Positions 35,924-46,411 of a stretch of DNA of 64,000 bases are shown in pieces (the first letter of the stretch is position 1; the number at the start of each line of letters is the position of its first letter). Source of the DNA: Streptomyces sp. NBC_00102. Lineage in GTDB: Bacteria > Actinomycetota > Actinomycetes > Streptomycetales > Streptomycetaceae. The notes beneath the pieces were generated by a model. It was not told the origin of the DNA, ran no database searches, and worked only from the letters and a program-made list of their open reading frames with translations. Both the position numbers and the translations under genes were made by a program. The stretch covers positions 2,542,001 to 2,606,000 of the forward strand of contig NZ_JAPEMC010000001.1 in NCBI RefSeq assembly GCF_026343115.1. The letters are read 5' to 3'.

Positions 35924-36585
35924 CGTGACTCCCCCGGCTCGGTGGGGGCGACGGGTGCGGCGACGAGTCCGCTGCGCAGCGCGGCGGTCGAGGGCCGGGT
36001 AGCCGGGTCCGTGGCGTAACGCTCCGCCAGCGACTCGCGGGCGATCCGGTCCTGGAGCTTGAGGATGCCCTGGAGCAGCGCCTCGGGCCGGGGCGGGCAG
36101 CCGGGGACGTACACGTCGACGGGGATGATCTGGTCGACGCCCTTGGTGACGGAGTACGAGTCCCAGTACGGGCCGCCGCAGTTGGAGCAGGCGCCGAAGG
36201 AGATCACGTACTTCGGCTCGGGCATCTGCTCGTACAGGCGCTTCACGGCCGGGGCCATCTTGTCCGTGACCGTGCCGGAGACGACCATCAGGTCGGCCTG
36301 GCGGGGGCCCGGGGCGAAGGGGATCACGCCGAGCCGCATGAAGTCGTGACGGGACATCGAGGCGGCGATGAACTCGATGGCGCAGCAGGCCAGGCCGAAG
36401 TTGAAGACCCAGAGGCTGTAGCGGCGGCCCCAGTTCAGGACCACCTTCATCGGTTCGGGCGCCAGGCGGGACAGCACGCCGAGCCGTTTGGGCTCGGGCA
36501 GCGGGACCGGCCCGGGGCCGGCCACCGTTTCCTGCGTTCCGGCTGCGGGCTGCGGCTCGGGGGTCGGCCGGCTCGTCACGCCCAT
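35920..36585 (-). CDS. nuoB: Complex I subunit B homologue (N2 cluster), second nuo locus
   Basis: 221 aa from ATG 36585 with AAGGGCG upstream, overlapping nuoA by 10 bp; a GTG two codons later would overlap by four. All N2-cluster cysteines are present: the tandem pair in [21 protein letters not shown] and [14 protein letters not shown]. The N-terminal 30 and C-terminal 40 residues are Pro/Ala-rich extensions. N2 passes electrons to quinone at the interface with NuoD and NuoH. Confidence 0.94.
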   Translation of the reverse strand: MGVTSRPTPEPQPAAGTQETVAGPGPVPLPEPKRLGVLSRLAPEPMKVVLNWGRRYSLWVFNFGLACCAIEFIAASMSRHDFMRLGVIPFAPGPRQADLMVVSGTVTDKMAPAVKRLYEQMPEPKYVISFGACSNCGGPYWDSYSVTKGVDQIIPVDVYVPGCPPRPEALLQGILKLQDRIARESLAERYATDPATRPSTAALRSGLVAAPVAPTEPGESR

Positions 36586-36986
36586 GTGAGGACGCCCTTC
36601 TTCCATGCGTAGAGCAGTCCCACGGCGAGGAAGCCGAGGAAGACGAACATTTCCACCAGGGTGGTCGCGCCGAAGCCGGGCGCGGCGAACACGGTCGCCC
36701 AGGGGAAGAGGAAGACCGAGTCGACGGCGAAGATCACGTAGAGGAAGGCGTAGACGTAGTACCGCACCTGTGTGTGCGCCCAGCCCTCCCCGACGGGGTC
36801 GACTCCGCACTCGTAGGTGAGGAGTTTCTCGGGCGTCGGTACCACGGGCCTGAGCAGGCGTCCCGCCCCGAAGGCGGCGGCGACGAAGAGCACGCCGACG
36901 ACGGCGAGCAGTCCGACGACCGAGTAGCTGTGGAAGTAATCCGACGCGAGAACGGTCGGCTCCGGCAGTTCCGGCACGTCCGCCAC
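36576..36986 (-). CDS. nuoA: Complex I subunit A homologue, second nuo locus
   Basis: 136 aa from GTG 36986. Three membrane helices, with the conserved loop [33 protein letters not shown], whose Cys reports on the active/deactive switch in other species. First gene of the ten-gene operon; its promoter must lie in the 300 bp upstream. Confidence 0.93.
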   Translation of the reverse strand: MADVPELPEPTVLASDYFHSYSVVGLLAVVGVLFVAAAFGAGRLLRPVVPTPEKLLTYECGVDPVGEGWAHTQVRYYVYAFLYVIFAVDSVFLFPWATVFAAPGFGATTLVEMFVFLGFLAVGLLYAWKKGVLTWA

Positions 36987-37144
36987 GTCCGTTCCTCGCT
37001 CCCTCGAACCGTTCGACGATCTGTACGCACGGGAGTCTAGGCCCTGTTAAAGAGACGGTAAGCAGCCGCGTCCCGGGCGGATGCGGCCGGGGACGGACGA
37101 AGGGGCGCGGGCGAGGGCCCTGGGCGGGGGTGGGGGAAGGGCCC

Positions 37145-37209
37145 GGGCAGGGCGTGGGGCGAAAGGCCGGGGCAGGGGCTGGGGCAGGGCGTGGGGCGAA
37201 GGGCCGGGG
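37145..37209. repeat. 28-bp direct repeat between nuoA and the kinase gene
   Basis: GGGCAGGGCGTGGGGCGAA followed by AGGCCGGGG occurs at 37145-37172 and again at 37182-37209 with one difference. It sits in the 300-bp divergent region (36987-37286) that must hold the nuoA and kinase promoters; nothing else is recognisable there. Confidence 0.6.
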
Positions 37210-37286
37210 GGGTGGGGTTATCCCCACTTCTTCGCACCCACGAGCCCCATGGCGTGCGCGGGGGTCGGACCGGCAGGCTTGGGCGC

Positions 37287-38480
37287 ATGACGACGAGCCC
37301 CTCCGAGAGCCCCTCCGCGCCGGAAGACCCCCGGCCACCCCGACTGCGCCCGGCCCTCGACGTGTGGACGTGGAAGGAGATCGCCCATCTGCTGGCGAAC
37401 CTCCCGGCCACCCTCGTCGGCTTCGTGTACGCGGTGGTGCTGGTCAGCGTCGGTGCCGGACTGTCCGTCACGGTGGTCGGACTGCCGCTGCTCGCCCTCG
37501 GCATCCAGGGCGCGCGCGGACTCGGCAGGTTCGAGCGCGCCCGGGCCCGGGTCCTGCTCGGGGTGCATGTGGAGGAGCCGGGCGCGATCGCCCGGACCCG
37601 CCGCGAGAAGGGGTTCTTCGCCTGGCTCTGGTCGGGTCTCGGCGACCCGGTGGGCTGGCGGACGCTGCTGTATTCGTTCATCCGACTGCCGTGGGGCGTG
37701 GTGACGTTCGCCGTGACGCTGGTGGGGTTCTTCACCTTCTGGCCCGTACTCCCCTATGTCACGCGGGCGCTGACCAACGTGGACCGCGCGCTCGTACGCA
37801 CCCTGCTGGCCCCCTCCGACGAGCTGGAGCGGCGGATCGCCGAACTGGAGTCGGACCGGGGTGTGGTGGTGGACACGGCCGCCGCTGACCTGCGCCGGAT
37901 CGAACGCGATCTGCACGACGGCGCACAGGCCCGGCTGGTGGCGCTCGCCATGGACCTCGGGCTGGCGAAGGAGAAGCTCACCGACGATCCGGAGGCGGCG
38001 GCCCGCATGGTCGACGAGGCGCACGGCGAGGTGAAGGTCGCCCTCCAGGAGCTCCGCGATCTCGCCCGGGGAATCCATCCGGCCGTCCTCACCGACCGGG
38101 GCCTGGACGCGGCCCTCTCCTCGATCGCCTCGCGCTGCACCGTGCCCGTGACGGTCGGCGTCGATCTGCCGGGCCGGCCGGCCCAGGCGATCGAGGGCAT
38201 CGCGTACTTCACCGTCTCCGAGCTGCTCCAGAACGTCAGCAAGCACAGCCGGGCGCGCTCGGCCTCCGTGGACGTGTGGCGGACGGGCGACCGGCTGATG
38301 CTCCAGGTCCGCGACGACGGGAAGGGCGGGGCGCGCACGGAGGGCGGCACCGGCCTGGCCGGTCTCGCGGAGCGGCTGGGCGCGGTGGACGGTCTGCTGC
38401 TCGTGGAGTCGCCCGAGGGCGGCCCCACCTCGGTGACCGCCGAGCTGCCCTGGCGCGACGGCGCGGCCGGACCGGGCTGA
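37287..38480 (+). CDS. Sensor histidine kinase, NarL-type (first of a tandem pair)
   Basis: 397 aa from ATG 37287. An N-terminal putative sensor domain with four membrane helices (about residues 35-75 and 120-160) is the type widespread in actinobacteria. HisKA_3 dimerisation: [20 protein letters not shown] with phospho-His H210. The HATPase domain has [11 protein letters not shown] (N box), DDGKGG and [11 protein letters not shown] (G box). Phosphorylates a LuxR-type regulator; the likely partner is encoded at 41748. Shares long identical stretches with the next gene. Confidence 0.9.
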   Translation: MTTSPSESPSAPEDPRPPRLRPALDVWTWKEIAHLLANLPATLVGFVYAVVLVSVGAGLSVTVVGLPLLALGIQGARGLGRFERARARVLLGVHVEEPGAIARTRREKGFFAWLWSGLGDPVGWRTLLYSFIRLPWGVVTFAVTLVGFFTFWPVLPYVTRALTNVDRALVRTLLAPSDELERRIAELESDRGVVVDTAAADLRRIERDLHDGAQARLVALAMDLGLAKEKLTDDPEAAARMVDEAHGEVKVALQELRDLARGIHPAVLTDRGLDAALSSIASRCTVPVTVGVDLPGRPAQAIEGIAYFTVSELLQNVSKHSRARSASVDVWRTGDRLMLQVRDDGKGGARTEGGTGLAGLAERLGAVDGLLLVESPEGGPTSVTAELPWRDGAAGPG

Positions 38481-38772
38481 GCCGGAGCAGGCACGTACGG
38501 GGTACGGGAAGAGGGCCGGGGCGCGTGCGCTCCGGCCCTCCGCCGTGCGCCGGGCGCGCACGCCGGGGTGGGGGTAACCCCCCACCGGATACGGAGACCG
38601 CCCTCATGGTGCGGAGCGCCCGTACGGAAGAGGCTGGAGTCATCGGCCGGCAACCGCGCACGGCCGTAACCGCGGCCCGTGGAAACGGCCCGTGCGGGAC
38701 GACGCGCGAAGAACGGCATACGGAGCACGGCCCGCGACGGGCCCCACCGGAGAACGGAAACGGACGGCAGCG

Positions 38773-40185
38773 ATGGCCACGGCATACGGATCGGACGCAC
38801 GGGACCGGCAGGGTGGCGGCTCCACCGGCTCCTGGGACCGCCCCGACGAGAAGCACTTCTTCCCGGCGGTGCTCCGCGCGCCGGTCGAGGGGCGGACCTG
38901 GCGGGAGCTGCTGTACCTCCTGCTGAGCCTGCCGGTCAGCATCGTGCTCTTCACCCTCGTGGTCACCACGGTCTCGCTGAGCGCCGGCCTGATGGTCACC
39001 TTCCTCGGCATCCCGGTCCTCGCCGCCGGCCTGGCCGTGTGCCGGGGGTTCGGCGCCTTGGAGCGCCTGCGCGCCCGCGCCCTGCTGGGGCTCGACGTGG
39101 CTGCTCCCGAGCCCGTACGGGGCAGGACCGGCGGGGTGTTCTCGTGGGCCGGAGCGGCGCTCCGCAACGGCGCCTCCTGGCGCCACCTGCTCTACGGCTT
39201 CCTGCACTTCCCGTGGGCGGTCTTCGCGTTCACCGTCTCGGTGACGGTCGTGACGACCGCGTGGAGCATGTTCACGTACCCGCTGTGGGCCTGGGTCTTC
39301 CCGGCGTACGTCGGGACCGACGGCCTCCAGCTGTACGGGGACGCCACGCACCGCGTCTACCTGGACTCGTCCTTCGAGCTGACCGCGACCTGCGCCGTGG
39401 GCCTGGTCCTGGTGCTGGTCTCGCCGTGGATCGTCCGGGGGCTGGCCTCGGTGGACCGGGTGATGGTCGCCGGACTGCTCGGCCCGTCCCGGCTGGACTC
39501 CCGCGTGGTGGAGCTGGAGTCGGACCGGGGTGTGGTCGTGGACGCGGCGGCGGCCGACCTCCGCCGGATCGAACGCGATCTGCACGACGGCGCCCAGGCC
39601 CGGCTCGCCGCGCTCGCGATGGAGCTCGGGCTCGCGAAGGACCGGCTCGCCGAGGACCCCGAGGCGGCGGCCCGGCTGATCGACGGGGCGCACGGCGAGG
39701 TGAAGGTCGCCCTCCAGGAACTCCGCGACCTCGCCCGGGACATCCACCCCGCCGTCCTCACCGACCGGGGCCTGGACGCGGCGCTCTCCTCCGTCGCCTC
39801 CCGCTGCGCGGTCCCGGTCTCCGTGGACGTGGAGCTGCCGCAGCGCCCGGCGCGGGCGATCGAGAACCTCGCGTACGTCACCGTCTCCGAGCTGCTCCGC
39901 AACGTCACCCGGCACGCCGGTGCCACCCGGGCCTCGGTCACGGTGCGCCCGACGTCGGACCGGCGGAACCGTGACGACCGCAAGGACGGGCATCACCCGC
40001 AGGGCCGCCCGGACCACCTGGTGATCCGGGTCGACGACGACGGGCGGGGCGGCGCGGACCCAACGGCGGGCGGTGGTCTGGCCGGACTCGCGGAGCGGCT
40101 GCGTGCCGTGGACGGCAGCCTGACGGTGGACTCCCCGGCGGGCGGCCCGACGACGGTGACGGCGCGGCTCCCCTGGCGGGACTGA
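38773..40185 (+). CDS. Sensor histidine kinase, NarL-type (second of a tandem pair)
   Basis: 470 aa from ATG 38773 (MATAYGSDARDRQ); the binding site is weak. Same architecture as the previous kinase but with a longer loop between membrane pairs and an insert (HHPQGRPDHL region) in the HATPase domain. The HisKA_3 motif [20 protein letters not shown] and [15 protein letters not shown] are nearly identical to the paralogue, also at DNA level. Lies 292 bp downstream; that gap shows no gene. Two kinases may feed one response regulator. Confidence 0.9.
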   Translation: MATAYGSDARDRQGGGSTGSWDRPDEKHFFPAVLRAPVEGRTWRELLYLLLSLPVSIVLFTLVVTTVSLSAGLMVTFLGIPVLAAGLAVCRGFGALERLRARALLGLDVAAPEPVRGRTGGVFSWAGAALRNGASWRHLLYGFLHFPWAVFAFTVSVTVVTTAWSMFTYPLWAWVFPAYVGTDGLQLYGDATHRVYLDSSFELTATCAVGLVLVLVSPWIVRGLASVDRVMVAGLLGPSRLDSRVVELESDRGVVVDAAAADLRRIERDLHDGAQARLAALAMELGLAKDRLAEDPEAAARLIDGAHGEVKVALQELRDLARDIHPAVLTDRGLDAALSSVASRCAVPVSVDVELPQRPARAIENLAYVTVSELLRNVTRHAGATRASVTVRPTSDRRNRDDRKDGHHPQGRPDHLVIRVDDDGRGGADPTAGGGLAGLAERLRAVDGSLTVDSPAGGPTTVTARLPWRD

Positions 40186-40345
40186 GCGGGAGGCGGGACC
40201 GGGAGCCACCGGGAGCGCCCTTGTGCGCGGGCGGGACTTCCCCCGAAAGAGGGACCCGGCGCGGCACCGAAGGCCCACCGGGAGCACGCCGAAGGTCTGC
40301 CGGACCGCGAAAACGAGGTGCGCGGGGCGGAGTGGTGTCGGCAGG

Positions 40346-41200
40346 ATGCCCGACGTGACCGAGCAGCCGAACGACCCCGTCCCGCCCCGCACCGTCCTCG
40401 ACGCCTTCCGGGTGACGGGTACGCCGGTCCGCCTGGCCGGCGGGCAGGGGCTGAGCGTCCGCGTCGGCGGGTACGTGTTCAAGCCCGCCGAAGGGACGGA
40501 GGCCGAGGTCTCATGGGCCGCCTCGCTCTTCGAGACGGTGGCGTCCGGTCGCGGTTTCCGTGTCCCCCGCCCGCTCCGGACCGCCGACGGCCGGTGCCTG
40601 GTGGACGGCTGGACCGCCCACGAGTTCCTGGCCGGCGAGCCCGGTCCCCGGGGCCGCTGGTCCGAGGTGCTGAGCGCGGGCCGGGCCTTCCACGCCGCAC
40701 TGCGGGACTGCCCCCGGCCCGGCTTCCTCGGCAGCCACACCCACCCCTGGGCCGTGGCCGACCGGGTGGCGTGGGGCGAACAGGACGTGGAGGTGGCCGC
40801 CGGCCTCGCCGCCCCTTTCTCGGCCCTGCTGGAGCTGAGGCGCCCGGTACGGCAGGACACGGCGCAGCTCGTCCACGGCGACCTCACCGGCAATGTGCTC
40901 TTCGCCCCCGGCCGGGCACCCGTGGTGATCGACTTCTCTCCGTACTGGCGGCCCCCGCTGTTCGCCGAGGCCGTGGTGGTCGCGGACGGGCTGCTGTGGT
41001 TCGGCCTTACGTCCGGTCGGCCGCCGGCCGTCAGCGACCACCGGGACTGGCAGCAGATGCTGATCCGCGCGCTGATCTTCCGACTCGTCGCGGAGAGCGA
41101 GAACGCGGGGCCGGACGCCCCGGCACGGCCCGGGGAGGCCGAGCGGTACACCGGGGCCATCGAGTCGGTGGTCCGGGAGCTCGGGGCAGGCCGGGGGTGA
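40346..41200 (+). CDS. Aminoglycoside phosphotransferase-fold protein (TIGR02569-like)
   Basis: 284 aa from ATG 40346 (MPDVTEQPNDPVP). Kinase-like fold: GQGLSVRVGGYVFKPA resembles the nucleotide-binding start, QLVHGDLTGNVLF is the catalytic loop (Asp after HG) and VVIDFSPYWRPP is the metal-binding DFxP motif. No specific resistance signature is visible, so it is a small-molecule kinase relative of unknown substrate. I recall an actinobacterial family of this type (TIGR02569). It lies between the kinase pair and their likely response regulator. Confidence 0.8.
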   Translation: MPDVTEQPNDPVPPRTVLDAFRVTGTPVRLAGGQGLSVRVGGYVFKPAEGTEAEVSWAASLFETVASGRGFRVPRPLRTADGRCLVDGWTAHEFLAGEPGPRGRWSEVLSAGRAFHAALRDCPRPGFLGSHTHPWAVADRVAWGEQDVEVAAGLAAPFSALLELRRPVRQDTAQLVHGDLTGNVLFAPGRAPVVIDFSPYWRPPLFAEAVVVADGLLWFGLTSGRPPAVSDHRDWQQMLIRALIFRLVAESENAGPDAPARPGEAERYTGAIESVVRELGAGRG

Positions 41201-41267
41201 ACCGCGTACCGCCTCCCTTTTCCCGGACCCGTATCCCCACATGATCAGAATTCCGCTTTCCCCATCC

Positions 41268-41393
41268 CCCGATCTACTGACCTTCCCATCCACCGATCGT
41301 CCGACCTTCCGATTCGCCGACCTTCCGATCTGCCGATCCTCCGATTCGCCGATCTGCCGATCCTCCGATTCGCCCGATCTGCCGATCCACCGA
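41268..41393. repeat. Tandem array of an 8-bp CCGATCNN unit, with a 24-bp higher-order repeat
   Basis: About 125 bp made of variants of CCGATC/CCGATT/CCGACC plus two bases. The 24-bp unit CCGATCTGCCGATCCTCCGA+TTCG occurs perfectly at 41325-41348 and 41349-41372, then partially from 41374. It lies in the 547-bp gap 41201-41747, where no gene with normal codon use is seen. GATC-rich and less GC-rich than its surroundings. Confidence 0.8.
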
Positions 41394-41747
41394 CGAACGG
41401 CACCGAATCCACCGAAAGCAACGAAAGTGCCGAAGGTCGCGCACCACGAAAGGCGGAACCGGACGAAAGGTGGCCCATACATGATCACCGCCGCCGGCGC
41501 CGGGCGCGGGAAACAATGCACCGCCCCTCCCTCACCCGTCCGCCGCGCCACCGGCCGCTCCCTTTCCCACCAGCCTTTTCTCACCCGTGGATGAACGTGC
41601 ACACGCCCTGTTGACACACGCGCGCACCCCTGCGGGAAATGGCCCCACCCCGTTCCACCCGCGCCGCCCCGGGCTGGGATGCTGGGCGACGAGAAAACCG
41701 CCGGGCGACCGGCGCCCGACGACAACAGCAGCGGGGGAAGCGTCAGC

Positions 41748-42425
41748 GTGGAGAACAAGGTGCGGGTACGGGTGGTCATCGCAGAGGATTCGGTGCTGCT
41801 GCGGGAGGGACTGACCCGGCTGCTCACCGATCTCGGGCACGAGGTCGTCGCCGGGGTCGGGGACGCGGAAGCGCTGCTCGCACTCCTGACGGAGCTGCAC
41901 GCACGGCAGGAGCTGCCGGACGTGGTGGTCGCGGACGTCCGCATGCCGCCGACCCATACCGACGAGGGGGTCCGGGCGGCGGTCCAGTTGCGCAAGGACC
42001 ACCCGGGTGTCGGGGTACTGGTGCTGTCGCAGTACGTGGAGGAGCAGTACGCCACCGAACTGCTGGCCGGCAGCACGCGCGGGGTGGGCTATCTGCTGAA
42101 GGACCGGGTCGCGGACGTACGGGACTTCGTGGACGCCGTGGTGCGGGTGGCCGGGGGCGGGACCGCCCTGGACCCGGAGGTGGTGGCGCAGCTGCTGGGG
42201 CGGAGCCGTAAGCAGGACGTGCTGGCGGGGCTCACGCCCCGCGAGCGGGAGGTACTCGGCCTGATGGCGGAGGGGCGGACGAACTCCGCCGTCGCCAAGC
42301 AGCTCGTGGTGAGCGACGGCGCGGTGGAGAAGCACATCAGCAACATCTTCCTCAAGCTCGGCCTGGCGCCGAGCGAGGGGGACCACCGGCGGGTGCTCGC
42401 GGTGCTGACCTATCTGAACTCGTAG
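41748..42425 (+). CDS. NarL/LuxR-type response regulator
   Basis: 225 aa from GTG 41748 (MENKVRVRVVIAEDSVLLRE) with GGGGGAAG upstream; an ATG at 41679 is possible. Receiver domain: acidic ED at 13-14, phospho-Asp D63 in VVVADVRMPP, and the switch Lys in GYLLKDRV. The LuxR helix-turn-helix is LTPREREVLGLMAEGRTNSA followed by EKHISNIFLKLGL. Likely partner of one or both upstream kinases; target genes unknown. Confidence 0.92.
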   Translation: MENKVRVRVVIAEDSVLLREGLTRLLTDLGHEVVAGVGDAEALLALLTELHARQELPDVVVADVRMPPTHTDEGVRAAVQLRKDHPGVGVLVLSQYVEEQYATELLAGSTRGVGYLLKDRVADVRDFVDAVVRVAGGGTALDPEVVAQLLGRSRKQDVLAGLTPREREVLGLMAEGRTNSAVAKQLVVSDGAVEKHISNIFLKLGLAPSEGDHRRVLAVLTYLNS

Positions 42426-42457
42426 TCCCTGGTCCCTGGTCCCTGGTCCCTGGTCCC
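42426..42457. repeat. 7-bp tandem repeat (TCCCTGG) directly after the response regulator
   Basis: Four perfect copies of TCCCTGG (42426-42453) plus TCCC, beginning at the base after the TAG stop. The rest of the gap to korA (42458-42764) has no gene; it should contain the korA promoter, but no clear boxes are visible. Confidence 0.85.
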
Positions 42458-42764
42458 AGGGCTCCGGGCTCCTCACCGCGTCTCCGAATTCCGGACATCG
42501 CGCATTCTTGAACGGTTTTCGGCGCGCCCAATCCTCGCCGTAAGGGAAAGGTGCGGCCTACGTCGAAAGGCCGAGCCCGCATCAGCCCCCCGACCTGCCT
42601 CGGAAGGCTGGAATCGTCAGGAAAATAGAGCGGAACCAGCCTCCCCTCCCGATGTCCCCCATATGATCGACGGAGGAAGGCGCCCCTTACCGACGTAGTG
42701 TGGGCCCCGGGACCGTCGGCGGGCCGGCTGTTCCGGGGCCGCCGCCCACGGGAGGTCCAGTTCA

Positions 42765-44703
42765 GTGACCAGCCAGGTCAGTAGCCAGGCCGATGTGACC
42801 GACGAGGCCGTCCTCGGGGAGCAACGCGCTCCCCGGGCGGCGAATACGGAGGTCGGCGTGAAAGAAATCCGTCGACTGGATCGGGTCATCATTCGATTCG
42901 CCGGGGATTCCGGTGACGGTATGCAGTTGACGGGCGACCGTTTCACCTCGGAGACGGCATCGTTCGGCAATGACCTGTCGACCCTGCCGAACTTCCCGGC
43001 CGAGATCAGGGCGCCCGCGGGCACCCTGCCGGGCGTCTCGTCCTTCCAGCTCCACTTCGCCGACCACGACATCCTCACGCCCGGGGACGCCCCGAACGTC
43101 CTGGTCGCGATGAACCCGGCGGCCCTGAAGGCCAACATCGGGGACGTCCCGCGCGGCGCCGAGGTGATCGTCAACACGGACGAGTTCACCAAGCGCCCGA
43201 TGGCGAAGGTCGGTTACGCCACCTCGCCGTTGGAAGACGGTTCGCTGGAGGCGTTCAACGTCCACCAGGTGCCGCTGACCACGCTGACGATCGAGGCGCT
43301 GAAGGACTTCGGGCTGTCGCGGAAGGAGGCCGAGCGGAGCAAGAACATGTTCGCGCTGGGTCTGCTGTCGTGGATGTACCACCGTCCGACGGAGGGGACG
43401 GAGGCGTTCCTGCGGCAGAAGTTCGCGAAGAAGCCGCAGATCGCGGAGGCGAACGTGGCCGCGTTCCGGGCGGGCTGGAACTTCGGTGAGACGACCGAGG
43501 ACTTCGCGGTGTCCTACGAGGTCGCCCCGGCGACGAAGGCGTTCCCGACCGGGACGTACCGCAACATCTCCGGGAACCTCGCCCTGTCCTACGGGCTGAT
43601 CGCGGCGTCCCGGCAGGCCGGGCTCCCGCTCTACCTCGGCTCGTACCCGATCACCCCGGCGTCCGACATCCTGCACGAGCTCTCGAAGCACAAGAACTTC
43701 GGTGTGCGCACGTTCCAGGCGGAGGACGAGATCGCCGGGATCGGGGCCGCGCTCGGCGCCGCGTTCGGCGGGTCGTTGGGGGTGACGACGACGTCGGGGC
43801 CGGGCGTGGCACTGAAATCGGAGACCATCGGACTGGCCGTCTCCCTCGAACTCCCGCTGCTGATCGTGGACATCCAGCGCGGCGGCCCCTCCACCGGCCT
43901 GCCCACCAAGACCGAACAGGCCGACCTGCTCCAGGCGATGTACGGCCGCAACGGCGAAGCCCCCGTCCCGGTCGTCGCCCCGAAAACCCCGGCCGACTGC
44001 TTCGACGCCGCCCTCGAAGCCGCCCGCATCGCCCTGACCTACCGCACCCCCGTCTTCCTGCTCTCCGACGGCTACCTCGCCAACGGATCGGAGCCGTGGC
44101 GCATCCCGGACCCGGAGCAACTCCCCGACCTCCAGGTCACCTTCACCACCACCCCCAACCACACCCTGGACGACGGCACCGAAGTCTTCTGGCCCTACAA
44201 GCGCGACCCCCAGACCCTGGCCCGCCCCTGGGCGGTGCCGGGAACACCGGGACTGGAACACCGCATCGGCGGGATCGAGAAACAGGACGGCACCGGGAAC
44301 ATCTCCTACGACCCGGCCAACCACGACTTCATGGTCCGCACCCGCCAGGCCAAAATCGACAACATCACCGTGCCCGACCTGGAAGTCGACGACCCCACCG
44401 GCGCCACCACCCTGGTGCTGGGCTGGGGCTCGACCTACGGGCCCATCACCGCCGCCGTCCGCCGCCTCAGAGCCGCCGGCGAGACCATCGCCCAGGCCCA
44501 CCTGCGCCATCTCAACCCCTTCCCCCGCAACCTCGGCGACATCCTCAAGGACTACGACAAGGTCGTCATCCCCGAGATGAACCTCGGCCAGCTCGCCACC
44601 CTCGTCCGCGCCCGGTACCTCGTCGACGCCCACTCCTACAACCAGGTCAACGGCATGCCGTTCAAGGCCGAACAGCTCGCCACCGCCCTGAAGGAGACCC
44701 TCG

Positions 44704-44711
<8 letters not shown>
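42765..44711 (+). CDS. korA: 2-oxoacid:ferredoxin oxidoreductase, fused gamma-alpha subunit
   Basis: 648 aa from GTG 42765, with GGGAGGT eight bases upstream. The gamma domain comes first (RVIIRFAGDSGDGMQLTGDR, residues about 40-230), then the alpha domain (NISGNLALSYGLIAASRQAG, YLGSYPITPASDILHELSKH, EDEIAGIGAALGAAFGG). With KorB it oxidatively decarboxylates 2-oxoglutarate to succinyl-CoA and reduces ferredoxin. The fused form is usual in actinobacteria. Overlaps korB by 8 bp. The second half is richer in C at third positions but otherwise normal. Confidence 0.95.
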
Positions 44712-45762
<1,051 letters not shown>

Positions 45763-45787
45763 ACCACCGTCCCTGGACCAGCACCAA

Positions 45788-45834
45788 GGAGCCCGGGTCC
45801 CCTGCCTCGTCGTACGGCAGGGGGCCCGGGCTCC
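45788..45834. terminator. Bidirectional terminator between korB and the HxlR gene
   Basis: 19-bp arms (45788-45806 and 45816-45834) with one G-U position and a 9-nt loop, 25 bp after korB and 31 bp after the convergent HxlR gene; followed by GTGTTT on the plus strand. Confidence 0.82.
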
Positions 45835-45865
45835 GTGTTTCCCGTTCGGGGGCGTGCGGGGGCGG

Positions 45866-46273
45866 TCACGCCTCGCGCGCGTCGTACTCCGCCCGTGCCG
45901 CCTCGACGGCGTCCACCTGGTGCTCGGACCAGCGGGCCAGCTCCCACACCCGCCGGGCGGCCTCGCGGCCGAGCGGGGTGAGGGAGTAGTCCACCCGGGG
46001 CGGGATGACGGGCTGGGCGTCCCGGTGCACGAATCCGTCGCGCTCCAGCGTCCGCAAGGTCTGGGCCAGCATCTTCTCGCTGACGTTCTCGATCGTGCGG
46101 CGCAGTTCGCTGAAGCGGTACGGGCGTTCCAGCAGGGACGCGAGCACCAGCACGCCCCAGCGGCTGGTGACGTGTTCCAGCACCACGCGGGAGGGGCACA
46201 TCGCGCGGTTCACGTCCGCTTCGCGCGCCGCCGCGGCCACGAGCTCACCCGGGGTCTCCGTACGTACCGTCAT
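45866..46273 (-). CDS. HxlR-family redox/aldehyde-responsive regulator
   Basis: 135 aa. Winged helix of the HxlR type: CPSRVVLEHVTSRWGVLVLA, then RFSELRRTIENVSEKMLAQTLRTLERDGFVHR and DYSLTPLGREA. The N-terminal Cys-Pro (about residue 26) is at the position of the redox-sensing Cys in HypR and QorR. Divergent from a QorB-like reductase, the same arrangement as qorR-qorA in Corynebacterium, so it probably represses that gene until quinone or disulfide stress. Confidence 0.92.
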   Translation of the reverse strand: MTVRTETPGELVAAAAREADVNRAMCPSRVVLEHVTSRWGVLVLASLLERPYRFSELRRTIENVSEKMLAQTLRTLERDGFVHRDAQPVIPPRVDYSLTPLGREAARRVWELARWSEHQVDAVEAARAEYDAREA

Positions 46274-46294
46274 GCAGACACCTTACTTCAAAGT

Positions 46295-46319
46295 GGGTAC
46301 TTCCTCTGAGTAAGTACCC
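46295..46319. promoter_or_regulatory. Candidate HxlR operator in the divergent promoter region
   Basis: GGGTACTT (46295-46302) and AAGTACCC (46312-46319) form an 8-bp inverted repeat with a 9-bp spacer, in the 138-bp region between the divergent starts. HxlR/QorR operators known from other bacteria are similar palindromes containing GTAC. Confidence 0.65.
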
Positions 46320-46411
46320 GCCTTAGGGTGAGTGAAGTAAACGACAGCAAGACACCCGAAACGGGTTTATTTTCCCGTACGGGACAGTGCGATACGAAGG
46401 AGAACCACCCC

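Noticed and set aside
41268..41393. Possible CRISPR array
   Set aside because: Units are 8 and 24 bp, directly abutting, with no unique spacers and no cas genes in the window.
41245..41516. Minus-strand frames with RRIGRSANRRIGRS-type repeats, possible repeat protein
   Set aside because: They arise from the 8-bp DNA array read through; no start signal, no codon bias, and an 8-bp unit is not codon-phased.
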